64,000 nt of DNA from assembly GCF_900095205.1 (NCBI RefSeq), contig NZ_LT606951.1, positions 1,598,262 to 1,662,261 on the forward strand, given 5' to 3'. Origin of the DNA: Polynucleobacter necessarius (lineage in GTDB: Bacteria; Pseudomonadota; Gammaproteobacteria; Burkholderiales; Burkholderiaceae). A model generated the notes under the pieces. The model did no database searches. It was not told the origin of the DNA and worked only from the letters and a program-made list of their open reading frames with translations. Made by a program: the position numbers and the translations under genes. Shown one piece after another: positions 18,771-28,605 of the stretch (position 1 is its first letter; each line of letters opens with the position of its first letter).

Positions 18771-20361
18771 ATGAGTCAAAGCACCTCCCAATTTATGAAC
18801 AGCAAGGACTATCAAGAGTCTTTGCGGGCACTAAAACCGACTGTTTATGCGATGGCCGACTCATCGATTCCGTTGCAGACGAGCCTTCTCTTAAGCCTGG
18901 GGTTCAAGCATTAGGCGTCACCTATGCCATGGTTCATGATGCTGCGTTAGCACCGTTAATGTTGGCAGATCAAGATGGAAAATCCGTGCCACGCATGCTA
19001 CACATTAATCAATCATCCGGCGATCTACTGAATAAGTTAGAAGCGGTACGTGTGCTGTGCCAAGAAACAGGCTGCGCACAACGCTACTTAGCGCATGATG
19101 CTTTGAATGCGCCGGGGCAAGTAAGCGCTCGTATTGATGATGCAAAAGGCAGCAACGAACATCGAGCGAAGTTTTATGAATACCTCTCTCATGTGCAAAA
19201 AAATGATCTCGCTTTAGGGATTGCCATGACAGACGCGAAAGGTGATCGCTCACGCAGGTCGCACGAGCAAGCAAACCCGGATACTTATGTTCATATCGTT
19301 TCTCAAGATGCAAAAGGGGTAGTCATCTCTGGTACAAAAGCCATTGTGACTGGCGGGCCCCCTATATGCATGAGTTCTTGGTAATGCCTGGACGCAATAT
19401 GACGAAGGAAGATGCAGCTTTTGCAATCTGTTGTGCCGTTCCAGTCGATGCCAAAGGGATTACGATTGTCGCGCGGCCAGCAGGTCGGCCAGGCGATAAG
19501 GTAGAGCACGGTAAACCCTTGTTCTCCAGCAAGTATGGCCAATCCACTGGCGCGGTAATTTTCGATAACGTATTTGTAGCCTGGGAGCGTGTTTTTTATG
19601 CTGGTGATTGGGAGCATTCCAGCGTATTGACATATAGCTATGCATCGTCATAGCTGTATTGCCGCACGAGCTGGCTTTGGAAATCTTTTAATCGGCGCAG
19701 GAGTCTTGATGTGTGAAGCCAATGGCTTGGATCCAGAAACCAAATCCAATCTCCGCGATCCCATGGTTGAGTTAATCAAGATCACCGAAGGATTTTATGC
19801 TTGTGGTGTTGCCGCTAGTGTTTATGGCACACAAGATCCTTACAGTAAATCTTTTATGCCTGAACCAGTATTTTCTAACATTGGCAAACTTTTACTAGCT
19901 ACCCAAATTTATGACATGCACCGTTTAGCTCATGAGGTATCTAGTGGGTTAATCGTAGCCCTACCGGGACCTGATGAGGATCACAATCCTGCAACGGCCG
20001 CGCTACTTTGGCAGAAGAGAGGTATTGCGCGCCAATCCAGCCATACCCTATGACAAACGTATCGAGGTAGCAAGATTTATTGAAGATCTCACAGCCTCAT
20101 ATCAGGGTGGATGGTATTCAGTCATCAGCCTTCATGAGGGCAGATCTCCTACAGCAATGAAGCAAGAGATTTATCGACAGTACCCCCATTGGCAATAAAG
20201 TGGAACTCGTTGAACGTCTATTAGATCGTGGCGTACTGACTAGTAGCGAAGAACGCGCCATCACCAAAAATAAACAGCCTGGACGCTGCTGTGATCAGGG
20301 CTGTAGCGCACCGGGTCAAGCCGTCATGGTTCCGCTACCAGAACCAGGGCGAAGAACTTAA
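18771..20361 (+). CDS. 4-hydroxyphenylacetate 3-hydroxylase / 4-hydroxybutyryl-CoA dehydratase family flavoprotein (five frameshifts)
   Basis: FAD-binding acyl-CoA-dehydrogenase-like fold protein of the HpaB/AbfD family. Segments in order: NSKDYQESLRALKPTVYADG, VTYAMVHDAALAPLMLAD, VLCQETGCAQRYLAHDALN, ALGIAMTDAKGDRSRRSHEQ, VVISGTKAIVTG, YMHEFLVMPGRNMTKEDAAF, VARPAGRPGDKVEH, SSKYGQSTGAVIFDNVFVAW, HRHSCIAARAGFGNLLIGAG and a Cys-rich end (GRCCDQGCSAPGQAVMVPL). Frame changes near 18853, 19357, 19637, 20025 and 20187. Corrected length about 530 residues. Compared with the [4Fe-4S] ligand set I recall for AbfD (Cys99, Cys103, His292, Cys299) only the first Cys and the His appear; the other two align with Tyr and Ala. 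Clostridial-type dehydratase activity is therefore doubtful. Divergent tetR suggests inducible use. Confidence 0.8.
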
Positions 20362-20918
20362 TTGACTGTTTGGGAAGTTAATTCGAGCTTACGAATATCA
20401 AACTGTTGACTTTGCAATCGCTGCAGTATGTCATCGTAAGCTCGCTGATTGATTTGCGGAGTTCTAGACAAAATCCAGAGGTATTCACGACGTGGGTCAC
20501 TAACAACCGCCCGTTGATATTGGCTATCTAGATCAATGATCCAATAATCACCCCACACCATAGGGATAAAAGATAGCCAAGCTGGTGCAAATCTGACTTC
20601 TAATTTTGGAGAATCTTTCGCTCCAACCTGACGCGCTACACCCTCCGCTTCAGACACAGTGCCATCAGCGATTTTACAGCTATTGAGTACTTTTAAATTA
20701 CCATCAGGTCTGACTGTATAGACTGCCTTGGTATTGCTGGCACATTTCTTTTGAAACCAATTGAGATATTTAGCAATCTCGTACCAAGTACCCAAATACC
20801 GCTGCACATCCAAAGTAGGAATCGTTTTTACAGGAACATCTGATCCTTGTGCATGAGCAGAAAAGCTAAAAATAAATATGCAAGCACTAAAAAGTGCCAG
20901 ATATATTTTGCTCATCAC
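20358..20918 (-). CDS. Lipocalin, Blc-like, exported without a lipobox
   Basis: 186 residues. Signal peptide (YLALFSACIFIFSFSAHAQG, cut after AHA). Lipocalin motifs: YLGTWYEIAKYLNWFQKKCA (GxWYEIA), then EVRFAPAWLSFIPMVWGDYW, IIDLDSQYQRAVVSDPRREY and LWILSRTPQI, the conserved Blc order. E. coli Blc is an outer-membrane lipoprotein; here the cut site lacks the lipobox Cys, so a soluble periplasmic protein is likely. It binds lipids or other hydrophobic molecules in the family. Its start codon abuts the msrP stop (20918), so it is translated as part of an msrP operon. It converges on the HpaB/AbfD-like gene with a 4-bp overlap. Intact. Confidence 0.88.
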   Translation of the reverse strand: MMSKIYLALFSACIFIFSFSAHAQGSDVPVKTIPTLDVQRYLGTWYEIAKYLNWFQKKCASNTKAVYTVRPDGNLKVLNSCKIADGTVSEAEGVARQVGAKDSPKLEVRFAPAWLSFIPMVWGDYWIIDLDSQYQRAVVSDPRREYLWILSRTPQINQRAYDDILQRLQSQQFDIRKLELTSQTVN

Positions 20919-21877
20919 TAATAGTATTTCTTTAAATCCATACCGCTATACATGCTGGCAACTTGCTCACCATAGCCATTAAACATTTGCGTTTTAATCT
21001 TAGGAGCAAATATTCCCTTGGGATCTCCGATACGTCTTTCGGTAGCCTGACTCCAACGTGGGTGATCCACCTCTGGATTTACGTTGGAATAGAACCCATA
21101 TTCACGCGCATCAAATTGATTCCAGCTGGTTTTTGGCATTTCTTCTGTAAACCGGATTTGACTATCGACTTAGCGCTCTTGAAACCATACTTCCATGGAA
21201 CCACGATTCGAACGGGGCTCCATTCGGTTTTGGCAAGACCTCACCGTATAAGCCAAAAGTAAGCAAGGTTAATAGATTCATGGCCTCATCCATGCGTAAG
21301 CCTTCTCGATAGAGCCAATTAATAATATTGCTTTTTACCCCGGGCATTTGCTTGGGATCAGCTAGCGAAATAAACTCCACATACTTTGCCGAACCAAGGG
21401 GCTCTACTTTATTAATGAGCGTTGATAAGGAATAGCCGTCCCACGGAATTACCATTGACCAACCCTCTACGCAACGCATGCGGTAGATTCGCTCTTCCAT
21501 TGGCGCCAACTTGAGGAGCGCATCCATATCGAGGGTCATTGGCTTTTTACCAAACCCTCTATCGAGATAGTCCACGGACGAGTTTGCAAACTCTCGGCAT
21601 TGGCTGCCGGATCTGCCTTATCAGTCCCAAACTCGTAAAAATTATTATAGCTCGTAACGTGTTTGTATGAAGTTAAGCCATCTTTATTCGCAAATGCGGG
21701 ATTGAGAGTGGCAGCCAACTTATCTGGAGTAGCAGCCAGCGTCTGCCTAGAGAACCATGGTGCAAAGGCCATACCAAAACCGCCTGCGGCAGCAGTCTTA
21801 ATAATGCTTCGGCGGTTTTCAAATACAGCTTGAGGAGTGATGTCGCTAGCAAGAATGGTCTTATCAATAAAACGCAT
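20918..21877 (-). CDS. msrP: MsrP, periplasmic molybdopterin methionine sulfoxide reductase (frameshifts)
   Basis: Moco enzyme that reduces Met sulfoxide in periplasmic proteins. Tat signal: [20 protein letters not shown]. Core: [50 protein letters not shown] (the Cys in RCVEGW is the expected Mo ligand), [13 protein letters not shown], then [20 protein letters not shown] and the terminal [12 protein letters not shown]. Frame changes near 21550 and 21145-21160. Corrected about 320 residues. ATG 21877 is chosen over GTG 21883 because GAGAGGTG sits 4-11 bases before it. Partner msrQ is at 11151-11744. Followed at once by a lipocalin. Confidence 0.9.
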
Positions 21878-21932
21878 AAGCACCTCTCGTAAATGTAATG
21901 AATCTATTGTGCTGCCAATAAGAATTTCTTGC

Positions 21933-22345
21933 TTACGATTGATGAGAGCGTATTTTATTCATCAAATCTAGGCTATATTTATCCATGCCACCGACGACTT
22001 CAATCAGGGGAGGATAGTCTCGAGTAAGCGCTTCCCCACCATAAAAGCGTAATAGCGCAATTAGGGTAACTGCGCTCTGCGCTCTCACGATCTCCAAGAG
22101 CTCTACGCGATGATGACCCCGCTTATCGTCTTGGATGCGCGCCTCCAGGCCTTCATTACATCAGCCCACTCACCCTCAATAACTTGTCCAAATTGCTGGT
22201 TGTCATACAAGAGAATGCCGGTAATGCCGTTCTTCTTATTAAATGTACGAGCTGGATCCAAGAGTTGCATTAAACCAAGAAAAGAAAAGTCCGAGACTGC
22301 TTCGCTCAGATAACTCAACTCTATAAGGTCTTTCTGTTTAGCCAT
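21933..22345 (-). CDS. BLUF-domain blue-light photoreceptor (frameshifted)
   Basis: About 137 residues, a BLUF domain with a short cap and no output domain. Seen: LIELSYLSEAVSDF (Tyr of the hydrogen-bond switch), FNKKNGITGILLYDNQQFGQ with the FAD-contacting Asn and the switch Gln, VIEGEWADVMKAW, then after a shift near 22125-22135 QDDKRGHHRVELLEIVRAQS and a C-terminal stretch ending MNKIRSHQS at 21933. The usual DxRH motif reads DDKRGHH. Stand-alone short BLUF proteins normally act by binding a partner. It sits between msrP and icd with no obvious partner gene. FAD is the chromophore in the family. Confidence 0.85.
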
Positions 22346-22364
22346 GATTCTGGAAGGTATATGT

Positions 22365-22397
22365 CATAAAAAAGACAAACCCGAGAGTTTGCCTTTT
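22365..22397 (-). terminator. Intrinsic terminator of icd
   Basis: On the minus strand AAAGGCAAAC-TCTCGG-GTTTGTCTTT followed by a T-run: a 10-bp stem with one G-U pair, 25 bp past the icd stop. Confidence 0.75.
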
Positions 22398-22421
22398 CAA
22401 TACTAGACTAAATTACCGTTC

Positions 22422-24656
22422 TTAGCCTCGCGCTGCTTTCAAGGCTGCATTGAAAGTAGCGCTAGGACGCATTACCGCCTTGCACTTCTCAGGGTCTGCT
22501 ACATAGTAACCACCAATATCAGCATGCTTGCCTTGAACTGCCTTGAGTTCAGTTGTAATCTTCTGCTCATTTTCAATCAAAGATTTAGCTAAAGGTGCAA
22601 AGTAAGCCTGCAACTCTTTATCTTCGGTTTGAGCGGCCAAAGCCTCAGCCCAGTACATGGCCAAGTAGAACTGGCTGCCGCGGTTATCCAGCTCACCAGT
22701 ACGTGGTGAAGGTGACTTATTGTTATCTAACAATTTGCCAGTCGCCTCATCCAAAGTGCGAGCCAAAATCTTGACTTTTTGGTTGCCGGTCTTATTGCCG
22801 ATATCCTCCAGAGAAACAGCTAAAGCCAAGAACTCGCCAAGTGAATCCCAACGTAGGTGATTTTCTTCTACCAGCTGCTGCACATGCTTAGGAGCAGAAC
22901 CACCGGCACCAGTTTCAAATAGACCGCCGCCAGCCATCAATGGAACGATAGAGAGCATCTTCGCACTAGTACCAAGTTCCATGATTGGGAATAAGTCAGT
23001 GAGATAATCACGCAAAATATTACCTGTCACAGAGATCGTATCTTTGCCGCGAATCACACGCTCTAAAGTGTAACGCATTGCGCGAGTCTGGGACATGATC
23101 TGAATATCCACACCTTCAAGATCGTAATCTTTGAGGTAGGTCTTCACCTTCTTAATCAATTCAGCTTCGTGTGGACGGTACTCATCAAGCCAAAATACCG
23201 CTGGCGTATTAGAGAGGCGCGCGCGATTGACGGCCAACTTCACCCAGTCACGAATTGGAGCATCTTTACATTGACACATACGCCAGATATCACCCTCTTC
23301 AACATTTTGCTCGAGTAACACCGTGCCATCATCCGCAACGATACGAGCTGCACCCGCCTCAGGAATCTCAAAAGTCTTATCATGTGAACCATACTCTTCA
23401 GCTTGTTGAGCCATCAAACCTACGTTAGGCACTGTACCCATCGTAGTTGGATCAAAATTGCCGTGAGTCTTACAGAAATTAATCATTTCTTGATAGATGC
23501 GAGCAAAAGTACTTTCTGGAATCACTGCTTTGGTGTCATGCAAACGACCATCTGCCCCCCACATCTTGCCGCCAACACGAATCATCGCTGGCATAGAAGC
23601 ATCCACAATCACATCACTTGGTGAATGGAGATTGGTAATACCTTTGGCAGAGTCAACCATGGCCAATGCTGGGCGATGCTCATGGCAGGCATGTAAATCT
23701 TGAATGATTTCTTCGCGTTTAGATTCTGGCAAGGTCTTGATTTTTTCATACAGGCTACTCATACCGTTATTGGCGTTCACACCCAATTCTTTAAACAACT
23801 TTGCGTGCTTTTCAAAAGCGTCTTTGTAGAAAATCTTAACTGCGTGTCCAAATACAATGGGATGAGAAACCTTCATCATCGTAGCCTTAACGTGCAAGGA
23901 CAACATCATGCCGGTTTTGTACGCGTCTTCGATTTCTTTTTCGTAGAACTCACAAAGTGCTTTTTTACTCATATACATGCTGTCGATAATTTCACCAGCT
24001 AGCAATGAGACCTTAGGCTTGAGGACAATCGTCTTGCCACTCTTAGTGACCAAGTCCATCTTCACATCGCAAGCCTTAGTCATCGTCATCGACTTTTCGC
24101 TAGAGTAGAAGTCGCCACCATGCATGTGAGATACGTGCGTGCGGGAAGCCTGGCTCCACTCACCCATAGAGTGTGGGTTTTTACGAGCGTAGCGCTTTAC
24201 TGCAGGAGGGACTCGGCGGTCAGAGTTACCTTCGCGCAATACTGGGTTTACAGAACTACCTAAGCAATTGAAATAACGGGCACGAATAGATTTTTCTTCG
24301 TCTGTTTTTGGATCTTCAGGAAAATTCGGGATCTTATAGCCCTTAGTTTGCAATTCTTTAATGGCTGCAAGTAACTGTGGGACGGAGACACTGATGTTTG
24401 GCAATTTAATAATATTGGTGTCAGGCAACAAGGTCATCTTACCGAGTGCAGCCAAGTTATCGGGAACTTGTTGCTCTGGTGTGAGGCAATCAGAAAACTC
24501 AGCCAAGATACGTGCAGCAACAGAAATGTCACTCTTCACAATCTCTACGCCGGCAGGTGCCGTAAAAGTACGAATGATTGGCAGAAATGTGCAAGTCGCC
24601 AAAAGCGGCGCTTCATCTGTCAGCGTGTAAATAATCTTTGATTTCTCTGAAGCCAT
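22422..24656 (-). CDS. icd: Isocitrate dehydrogenase (NADP+), monomeric type
   Basis: 744 residues, the length class of the monomeric (IDH-II) enzyme, unrelated in size to the 45-kDa dimeric form. It oxidises isocitrate to 2-oxoglutarate in the TCA cycle. Seen: [20 protein letters not shown] at the N-terminus, [95 protein letters not shown], and [20 protein letters not shown]. These are strongly conserved blocks of the family. Start ATG 24656 follows GAGGAAAC. The 5' leader contains a terminator-like hairpin. Intact across 2.2 kb. Confidence 0.97.
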   Translation of the reverse strand: MASEKSKIIYTLTDEAPLLATCTFLPIIRTFTAPAGVEIVKSDISVAARILAEFSDCLTPEQQVPDNLAALGKMTLLPDTNIIKLPNISVSVPQLLAAIKELQTKGYKIPNFPEDPKTDEEKSIRARYFNCLGSSVNPVLREGNSDRRVPPAVKRYARKNPHSMGEWSQASRTHVSHMHGGDFYSSEKSMTMTKACDVKMDLVTKSGKTIVLKPKVSLLAGEIIDSMYMSKKALCEFYEKEIEDAYKTGMMLSLHVKATMMKVSHPIVFGHAVKIFYKDAFEKHAKLFKELGVNANNGMSSLYEKIKTLPESKREEIIQDLHACHEHRPALAMVDSAKGITNLHSPSDVIVDASMPAMIRVGGKMWGADGRLHDTKAVIPESTFARIYQEMINFCKTHGNFDPTTMGTVPNVGLMAQQAEEYGSHDKTFEIPEAGAARIVADDGTVLLEQNVEEGDIWRMCQCKDAPIRDWVKLAVNRARLSNTPAVFWLDEYRPHEAELIKKVKTYLKDYDLEGVDIQIMSQTRAMRYTLERVIRGKDTISVTGNILRDYLTDLFPIMELGTSAKMLSIVPLMAGGGLFETGAGGSAPKHVQQLVEENHLRWDSLGEFLALAVSLEDIGNKTGNQKVKILARTLDEATGKLLDNNKSPSPRTGELDNRGSQFYLAMYWAEALAAQTEDKELQAYFAPLAKSLIENEQKITTELKAVQGKHADIGGYYVADPEKCKAVMRPSATFNAALKAARG

Positions 24657-24676
24657 GAATGTTTCCTCAATATTGA

Positions 24677-24706
24677 AAAAATTACAGGGTCAGGTTTTTA
24701 CCCTGT
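24677..24706 (-). promoter_or_regulatory. Terminator-like hairpin in the icd 5' leader
   Basis: On the minus strand ACAGGGT-AAAAACCTG-ACCCTGT is followed by AATTTTTTC, then the icd ribosome site and ATG 28 bases after the stem. A 7-bp GC-containing stem with a T-run inside a leader could be an attenuator, or a terminator of transcription arriving from upstream. No leader peptide was identified. Nothing else is apparent in the rest of the 234-bp gap. Confidence 0.5.
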
Positions 24707-24890
24707 CGCTCTCAAATCCACATTTAGCAAGTCGCTTTTAGCGCACCAATTGCCTATGGCGAGACCACCATTTTAAATCATCGAGCTTGGCAAAAATGAT
24801 GGTTTTGCACCTGAAAGACCCCAATAAAGGCCAATTTAAGGGAATCCACCAAGACAGCCGAACTCACAAATACACCGTAAACTGCAAGTC

Positions 24891-26081
24891 ATGACTAGCA
24901 GACATCCTTTACTCAATAAAAATTTGGTTCTGCTAATCGTTTGCCAAGGTCTATTCCTAACCAATAACGTCACATTTATTGCTATTAATGGTTTGGTGGG
25001 TCTCAGCCTAGCACCGGCCAGCTGGATGGCCACCCTCCCCGTGATGGGCTATGTTGTTGGAGGTGCCTTTTCAACCTCGATTGTGGCTAAATCCCAAAAC
25101 TATTTTGGACGCAAGATCTCTTTTCAGCTTGGCTTAGTCGTTGCAATGCTTTCTGCCCTCTTATGCGCATATGCTGCTGTGAGTCATAACTTTTGGCTTT
25201 TGATTGCAGGCACTTTCATTGCGGGCTATTACAGCGCCAATGGTCAGCTTTATCGCTTTGCTGCTGGGGAACTCACAGAGCTCAAGCAAAGCGATAAGGC
25301 CATATCTTGGGTTTTAGCTGGAGGCATCTTAGGAGCGGTAATTGGACCCAATCTGGCGTCCTGGACAAGAAATCTATTCGAAACCGCCTTTTTGGGGGCC
25401 TATCTCACCCTATCGATTGCCGCATTGATTGGTATCTTTGTGATGCAGTTCATCCACTTTCCCCGTGAGTCAAAAACGAAGCACTCGCTGACAGATGGGC
25501 GCCCTCTAAAGGAGATCCTGAAGCAGCCCGTATTCATGGTGGCGATTATTGGTGCCGCCTTGGGGTACGGGGTCATGAATCTTCTAATGGCCGCCACACC
25601 TCTAGCAATGCAGGTTTGTGGGCTACCATTTTCCGATACTGCCTTAGTGCTCGAATGGCATGTGATTGGGATGTTTGCCCCAGGATTTTTTACGGGATTA
25701 TTGATTCAGAGGTTTGGCGCCTTGAAAATCATGTCCGTCGGAGTTTTGCTGAACTTCATGTGTATTGCAATCGCACTTACTGGTACTGATCTGCATCAAT
25801 TCTTTATGGCCCTATTTTTACTCGGGGTCGGCTGGAACTTCTTGTTTACAGGAGCCACTTCATTAGCAATCACCGCCTATAACCCGAATGAGCGCGATAA
25901 AGCACAGGCTGCCATTAACTTTTTCGTCTTTGCAACGATGGCCTTTACCTCCTTTGGCTCAGGAGCACTAGTGACTACTCATGGTTGGAGCATCCTAAAT
26001 TGGGGCTCACTCATTCCTGTAGCAATCAGTGGAATAGCCATTTTCTGGCTCGCACAGCAGCGCAAAAAGTCACGAATATAG
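24891..26081 (+). CDS. Major facilitator superfamily transporter
   Basis: 396 residues with about 11-12 membrane helices spread over the whole length (first LVLLIVCQGLFLTNNVTFIA, last SLIPVAISGIAIFWLAQ). Between helices 2 and 3 stands KSQNYFGRKISFQLGLV, the MFS loop motif (GRK). A cytoplasmic centre (FPRESKTKHSLTDGRPLKEI) divides two six-helix halves. Conserved helix 8-11 region: LLGVGWNFLFTGATSLAITA and AYNPNERDKAQAAINFF. Pattern is close to YhjX/YnfM-like drug or metabolite MFS proteins. Substrate cannot be told. Divergent from icd; single-gene unit. Intact. Confidence 0.87.
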   Translation: MTSRHPLLNKNLVLLIVCQGLFLTNNVTFIAINGLVGLSLAPASWMATLPVMGYVVGGAFSTSIVAKSQNYFGRKISFQLGLVVAMLSALLCAYAAVSHNFWLLIAGTFIAGYYSANGQLYRFAAGELTELKQSDKAISWVLAGGILGAVIGPNLASWTRNLFETAFLGAYLTLSIAALIGIFVMQFIHFPRESKTKHSLTDGRPLKEILKQPVFMVAIIGAALGYGVMNLLMAATPLAMQVCGLPFSDTALVLEWHVIGMFAPGFFTGLLIQRFGALKIMSVGVLLNFMCIAIALTGTDLHQFFMALFLLGVGWNFLFTGATSLAITAYNPNERDKAQAAINFFVFATMAFTSFGSGALVTTHGWSILNWGSLIPVAISGIAIFWLAQQRKKSRI

Positions 26082-26140
26082 AACTAAGAAGCTTTTGATA
26101 GCGGCAAGTTAAACAATATGTTTTGAGGCTTTAACTTCAG

Positions 26141-27097
26141 CTAGTTTTGATCATTCATGGCGATTGCCATATATACCGGCTTTCCGCTTTGCGATTGTGT
26201 CGCCGCCGCCTCATCAACAAAGTCTAAGCGAAATAAACAAATCACCTTTTCCAATTCTTCTTGCTCAACTAGCTCTTTATTGTATAGCTTATTCAGTATT
26301 TCAGTAGCAGCTGCATTAAGACCGACATGCCATGACCACTTAGGATCAGTAATTTGCTGCATTGGCGTAATGCGCACGACAACACCTAAAAAATGGTTTA
26401 TCCATTTCTCTAAGATGCGACAAAAACGATTAATGAGCTCATGGCCAAAATTCAATTGCACAGCCAAATCAAAATCTTCGTTTCGATTCCAATACTCATT
26501 GGCATTGTCCTCATGAAGGACATCTAAATCAGCAGATCGCATCATCATAGGTTTACCCTTGAGCAAATCCATAATATTTCAGTATCCCCAGCTTGCACAT
26601 TGCGCGCAACCACCTCATCATCTGCACCCATCACTATGCCATCTTCGATGACACTAATCTTCTGAGCTCTAAAAAAGCTCGCCCATATGGACATCTAAGG
26701 GATGTGCCTCATCCCCAAGGATATGCCTTACAAAAATTTGGGCTAACTAAGATACAAATAATGGCGGGACATCAACACCATCCCCTATAAACAGGCTCAT
26801 GTAAAAAGCTTCCAATGAGCTCGCCGATAACAAGCGTGATCGATAACGCAACCAGACGCGGTAGTTCTCCTGAATGTCCTCGTCAGCCATAGTGACAATC
26901 TCACTCTCAGTCACATCAGATCGGGAATTTGTAGTTAGACGTTGGTGTAAGGTACGCTCCACCGGACAAGACTCAGGCACCAGCTTTAACTCGGGTCTTG
27001 ACAAATAGGTTCGCAAAAAGTCGTCTGTCACCAACAATTGGTTGTCAGGACTTACATCCAGAGTGCTAAATCCAGAATTTACCCAATAATTTGTCAT
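26141..27097 (-). CDS. DUF6352 family protein (frameshifts)
   Basis: Soluble protein of about 315 residues in two main frames. N-terminal part from ATG 27097: TNYWVNSGFSTLDVSPDNQL, YLSRPELKLVPESCPVERTL, SEIVTMADEDIQENYRVWLR and SLEAFYMSLFIGDGVDVPPL. Middle: QIFVRHILGDEAHPLDV, LFRAQKISVIEDGIVMGADD. C-terminal part: MMMRSADLDVLHEDNANEYW, RNEDFDLAVQLNFGHELINR, WHVGLNAAATEILNKLYNKE and a tail KPVYMAIAMNDQN. These blocks match what I remember of DUF6352 proteins in Burkholderiales. Frame changes near 26750, 26680 and 26560. No catalytic motif is known to me. Convergent with the MFS gene (60 bp apart). Confidence 0.7.
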
Positions 27098-27183
27098 GTG
27101 CTTTAGCTTCAGTTAGATTGCCATCAGTGTTTCAGGGCTCAGAATATGCTAGCCTCTCAATTTGCGTGAAATAGGAAAACATC

Positions 27184-27533
27184 ATGAGCGAACTTAAGAA
27201 AATCGATACCGTTGTAGGTGATGGCAAAGAAGCGGCAGCCGGAAATCATGTAGATGTCCATTACACACAGGGTGGCTCTATGACGAAAACGCTCCTAACC
27301 ACAAAGGCCAGAAGTTTGACAGCTCATTAGATCGTGGCCAACTCTTTAGCTTCCCCTTAGGCGCTGGACATGTTATCAAGGGCTGGGACGAAGGCGTAGC
27401 TGGTATGAAGATTGGTGGGAAGCGTACGCTCATTATCCCCTCAGAAATGGGTTATGGTCCACGTGGAGCTAGAGGCGTAATTCCCCCTAATGCCACTCTA
27501 GTGTTTGATGTGGAGTTATACGGCGTTAACTAA
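27184..27533 (+). CDS. FKBP-type peptidyl-prolyl cis-trans isomerase (frameshifted)
   Basis: Compact cytoplasmic FKBP of about 116 residues without a signal peptide. Start [20 protein letters not shown], then [20 protein letters not shown] after correction of a small insertion at tacacacaggg (about 27263-27270), then [60 protein letters not shown] and [12 protein letters not shown]. All active-site aromatics expected in FKBPs are there (Y, F, D, V-I, W, Y, F). It catalyses prolyl isomerisation. Followed by an intrinsic terminator. Divergent from the DUF6352 gene. Confidence 0.92.
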
Positions 27534-27556
27534 TCACGCTAGTGATGGCGGGGATA

Positions 27557-27583
27557 CAAAAGCCACCCTTGGGTGGCTTTTTC
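27557..27583. terminator. Intrinsic terminator after the FKBP gene, probably bidirectional
   Basis: Inverted repeat AAAGCCACCC-TT-GGGTGGCTTT with A-run before and T-run after, between the convergent FKBP and lytic transglycosylase genes. Confidence 0.9.
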
Positions 27584-27612
27584 AATTAGCTAAGTAAGCT
27601 CTGAACTAAATC

Positions 27613-28605
27613 TTAAGAACGCAAATCCTTGCCGTTCAATGTCAGACGATTAGTAGAACGGTTTTGACATAAGCCAATCAGACGATTTCTTTCAGCCATT
27701 ACCTTATCGGAATAGCCGCCATCATCATCTGCATTCGCTGCGCCAACATAGTACTTCAAACCATTGCGCAAAGAACCGGCTGTGGCAATCAGGTATTTCA
27801 AGATATAAGCGCCAACACGAATATTCACTTCAGGCTTAGTAGCCTCAGTAGTTCCACCAAAGATTGCATATTTATCTTTATGCACAGAAGTCATCACTTG
27901 CATGAGTCCTTCAGCACCTGCATGGCTCTTGGTATTCGGATTGAAATTTGACTCTATCGCTATCACCGCCAATAAAAGCACTGGATCAATGTTGACTTCT
28001 TTAGCAATCAAGATAGTTTTAGAAACATATTCCTCTATCTTGGCGCGATCGAGGTTGTATTTTTTCTCGTAGAAATCAGCGACAGCGCGTTGATTTTGAA
28101 TAGAGCCCATTAAATTACTATCCAAAGCTTGAGGATCTATCTTTGAAGTCGGGATGCGATCAGACAAATGCGAGATGGATTTAACCTGCAATTGCGCAAC
28201 TGATGGCATTAACAAGGCAACCGTTTGCGGCTTAGCCCTCTCAAAGCCTGGGGCATTAGCGGGTTTAGACTTGTTGTAGATGACGGCAGCAATATTGTTG
28301 TCGGCAGTTTGGGCTACAACCGCTTCGTGTGCTTCTATAGTTTGATTGAGCATTCCAAAGCCATTACTCCAAACAATGTGACGCGCTTCATCAGGAACCA
28401 AAATGCGAGCAAGATCAAAAGCCCCAGCACCCGTACCATTGCCAGACAACCAAAGTCCAACCACCATGAAAACAGTAACAACAAGTAAGCCATTGATGAC
28501 TCGATAAATCGGAGCCATAGCGTGAGAAAGCAGTTCTTTGGCTGTCAGCACATTCGGCTGGACGCCCTGCATTTCGTTCAAATTGTTAGATAGACATTTA
28601 CTCAT
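27613..28605 (-). CDS. Membrane-anchored lytic transglycosylase (SLT domain)
   Basis: 330 residues. A cytoplasmic N-terminus is followed by one membrane helix (IYRVINGLLVVTVFMVVGLW, about 33-55), a linker of about 130 residues, and a C-terminal SLT domain: LLLAVIAIESNFNPNTKSHA with the catalytic Glu, GAEGLMQVMTSVHKDKY, NIRVGAYILKYLIATAGSLR and LKYYVGAANADDDGGYSDKV. It cleaves peptidoglycan glycan strands non-hydrolytically. The N-terminal anchor makes it an inner-membrane, periplasm-facing enzyme rather than an outer-membrane lipoprotein Mlt. Intact. Its 5' side faces a 365-bp AT-rich gap shared with a divergent nuclease gene. Confidence 0.9.
   Translation of the reverse strand: MSKCLSNNLNEMQGVQPNVLTAKELLSHAMAPIYRVINGLLVVTVFMVVGLWLSGNGTGAGAFDLARILVPDEARHIVWSNGFGMLNQTIEAHEAVVAQTADNNIAAVIYNKSKPANAPGFERAKPQTVALLMPSVAQLQVKSISHLSDRIPTSKIDPQALDSNLMGSIQNQRAVADFYEKKYNLDRAKIEEYVSKTILIAKEVNIDPVLLLAVIAIESNFNPNTKSHAGAEGLMQVMTSVHKDKYAIFGGTTEATKPEVNIRVGAYILKYLIATAGSLRNGLKYYVGAANADDDGGYSDKVMAERNRLIGLCQNRSTNRLTLNGKDLRS

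Noticed and set aside
21195-21220. GATTCGAAC-like stretch resembling a tRNA T-loop
   Set aside because: No matching acceptor or anticodon stem; it lies inside msrP.
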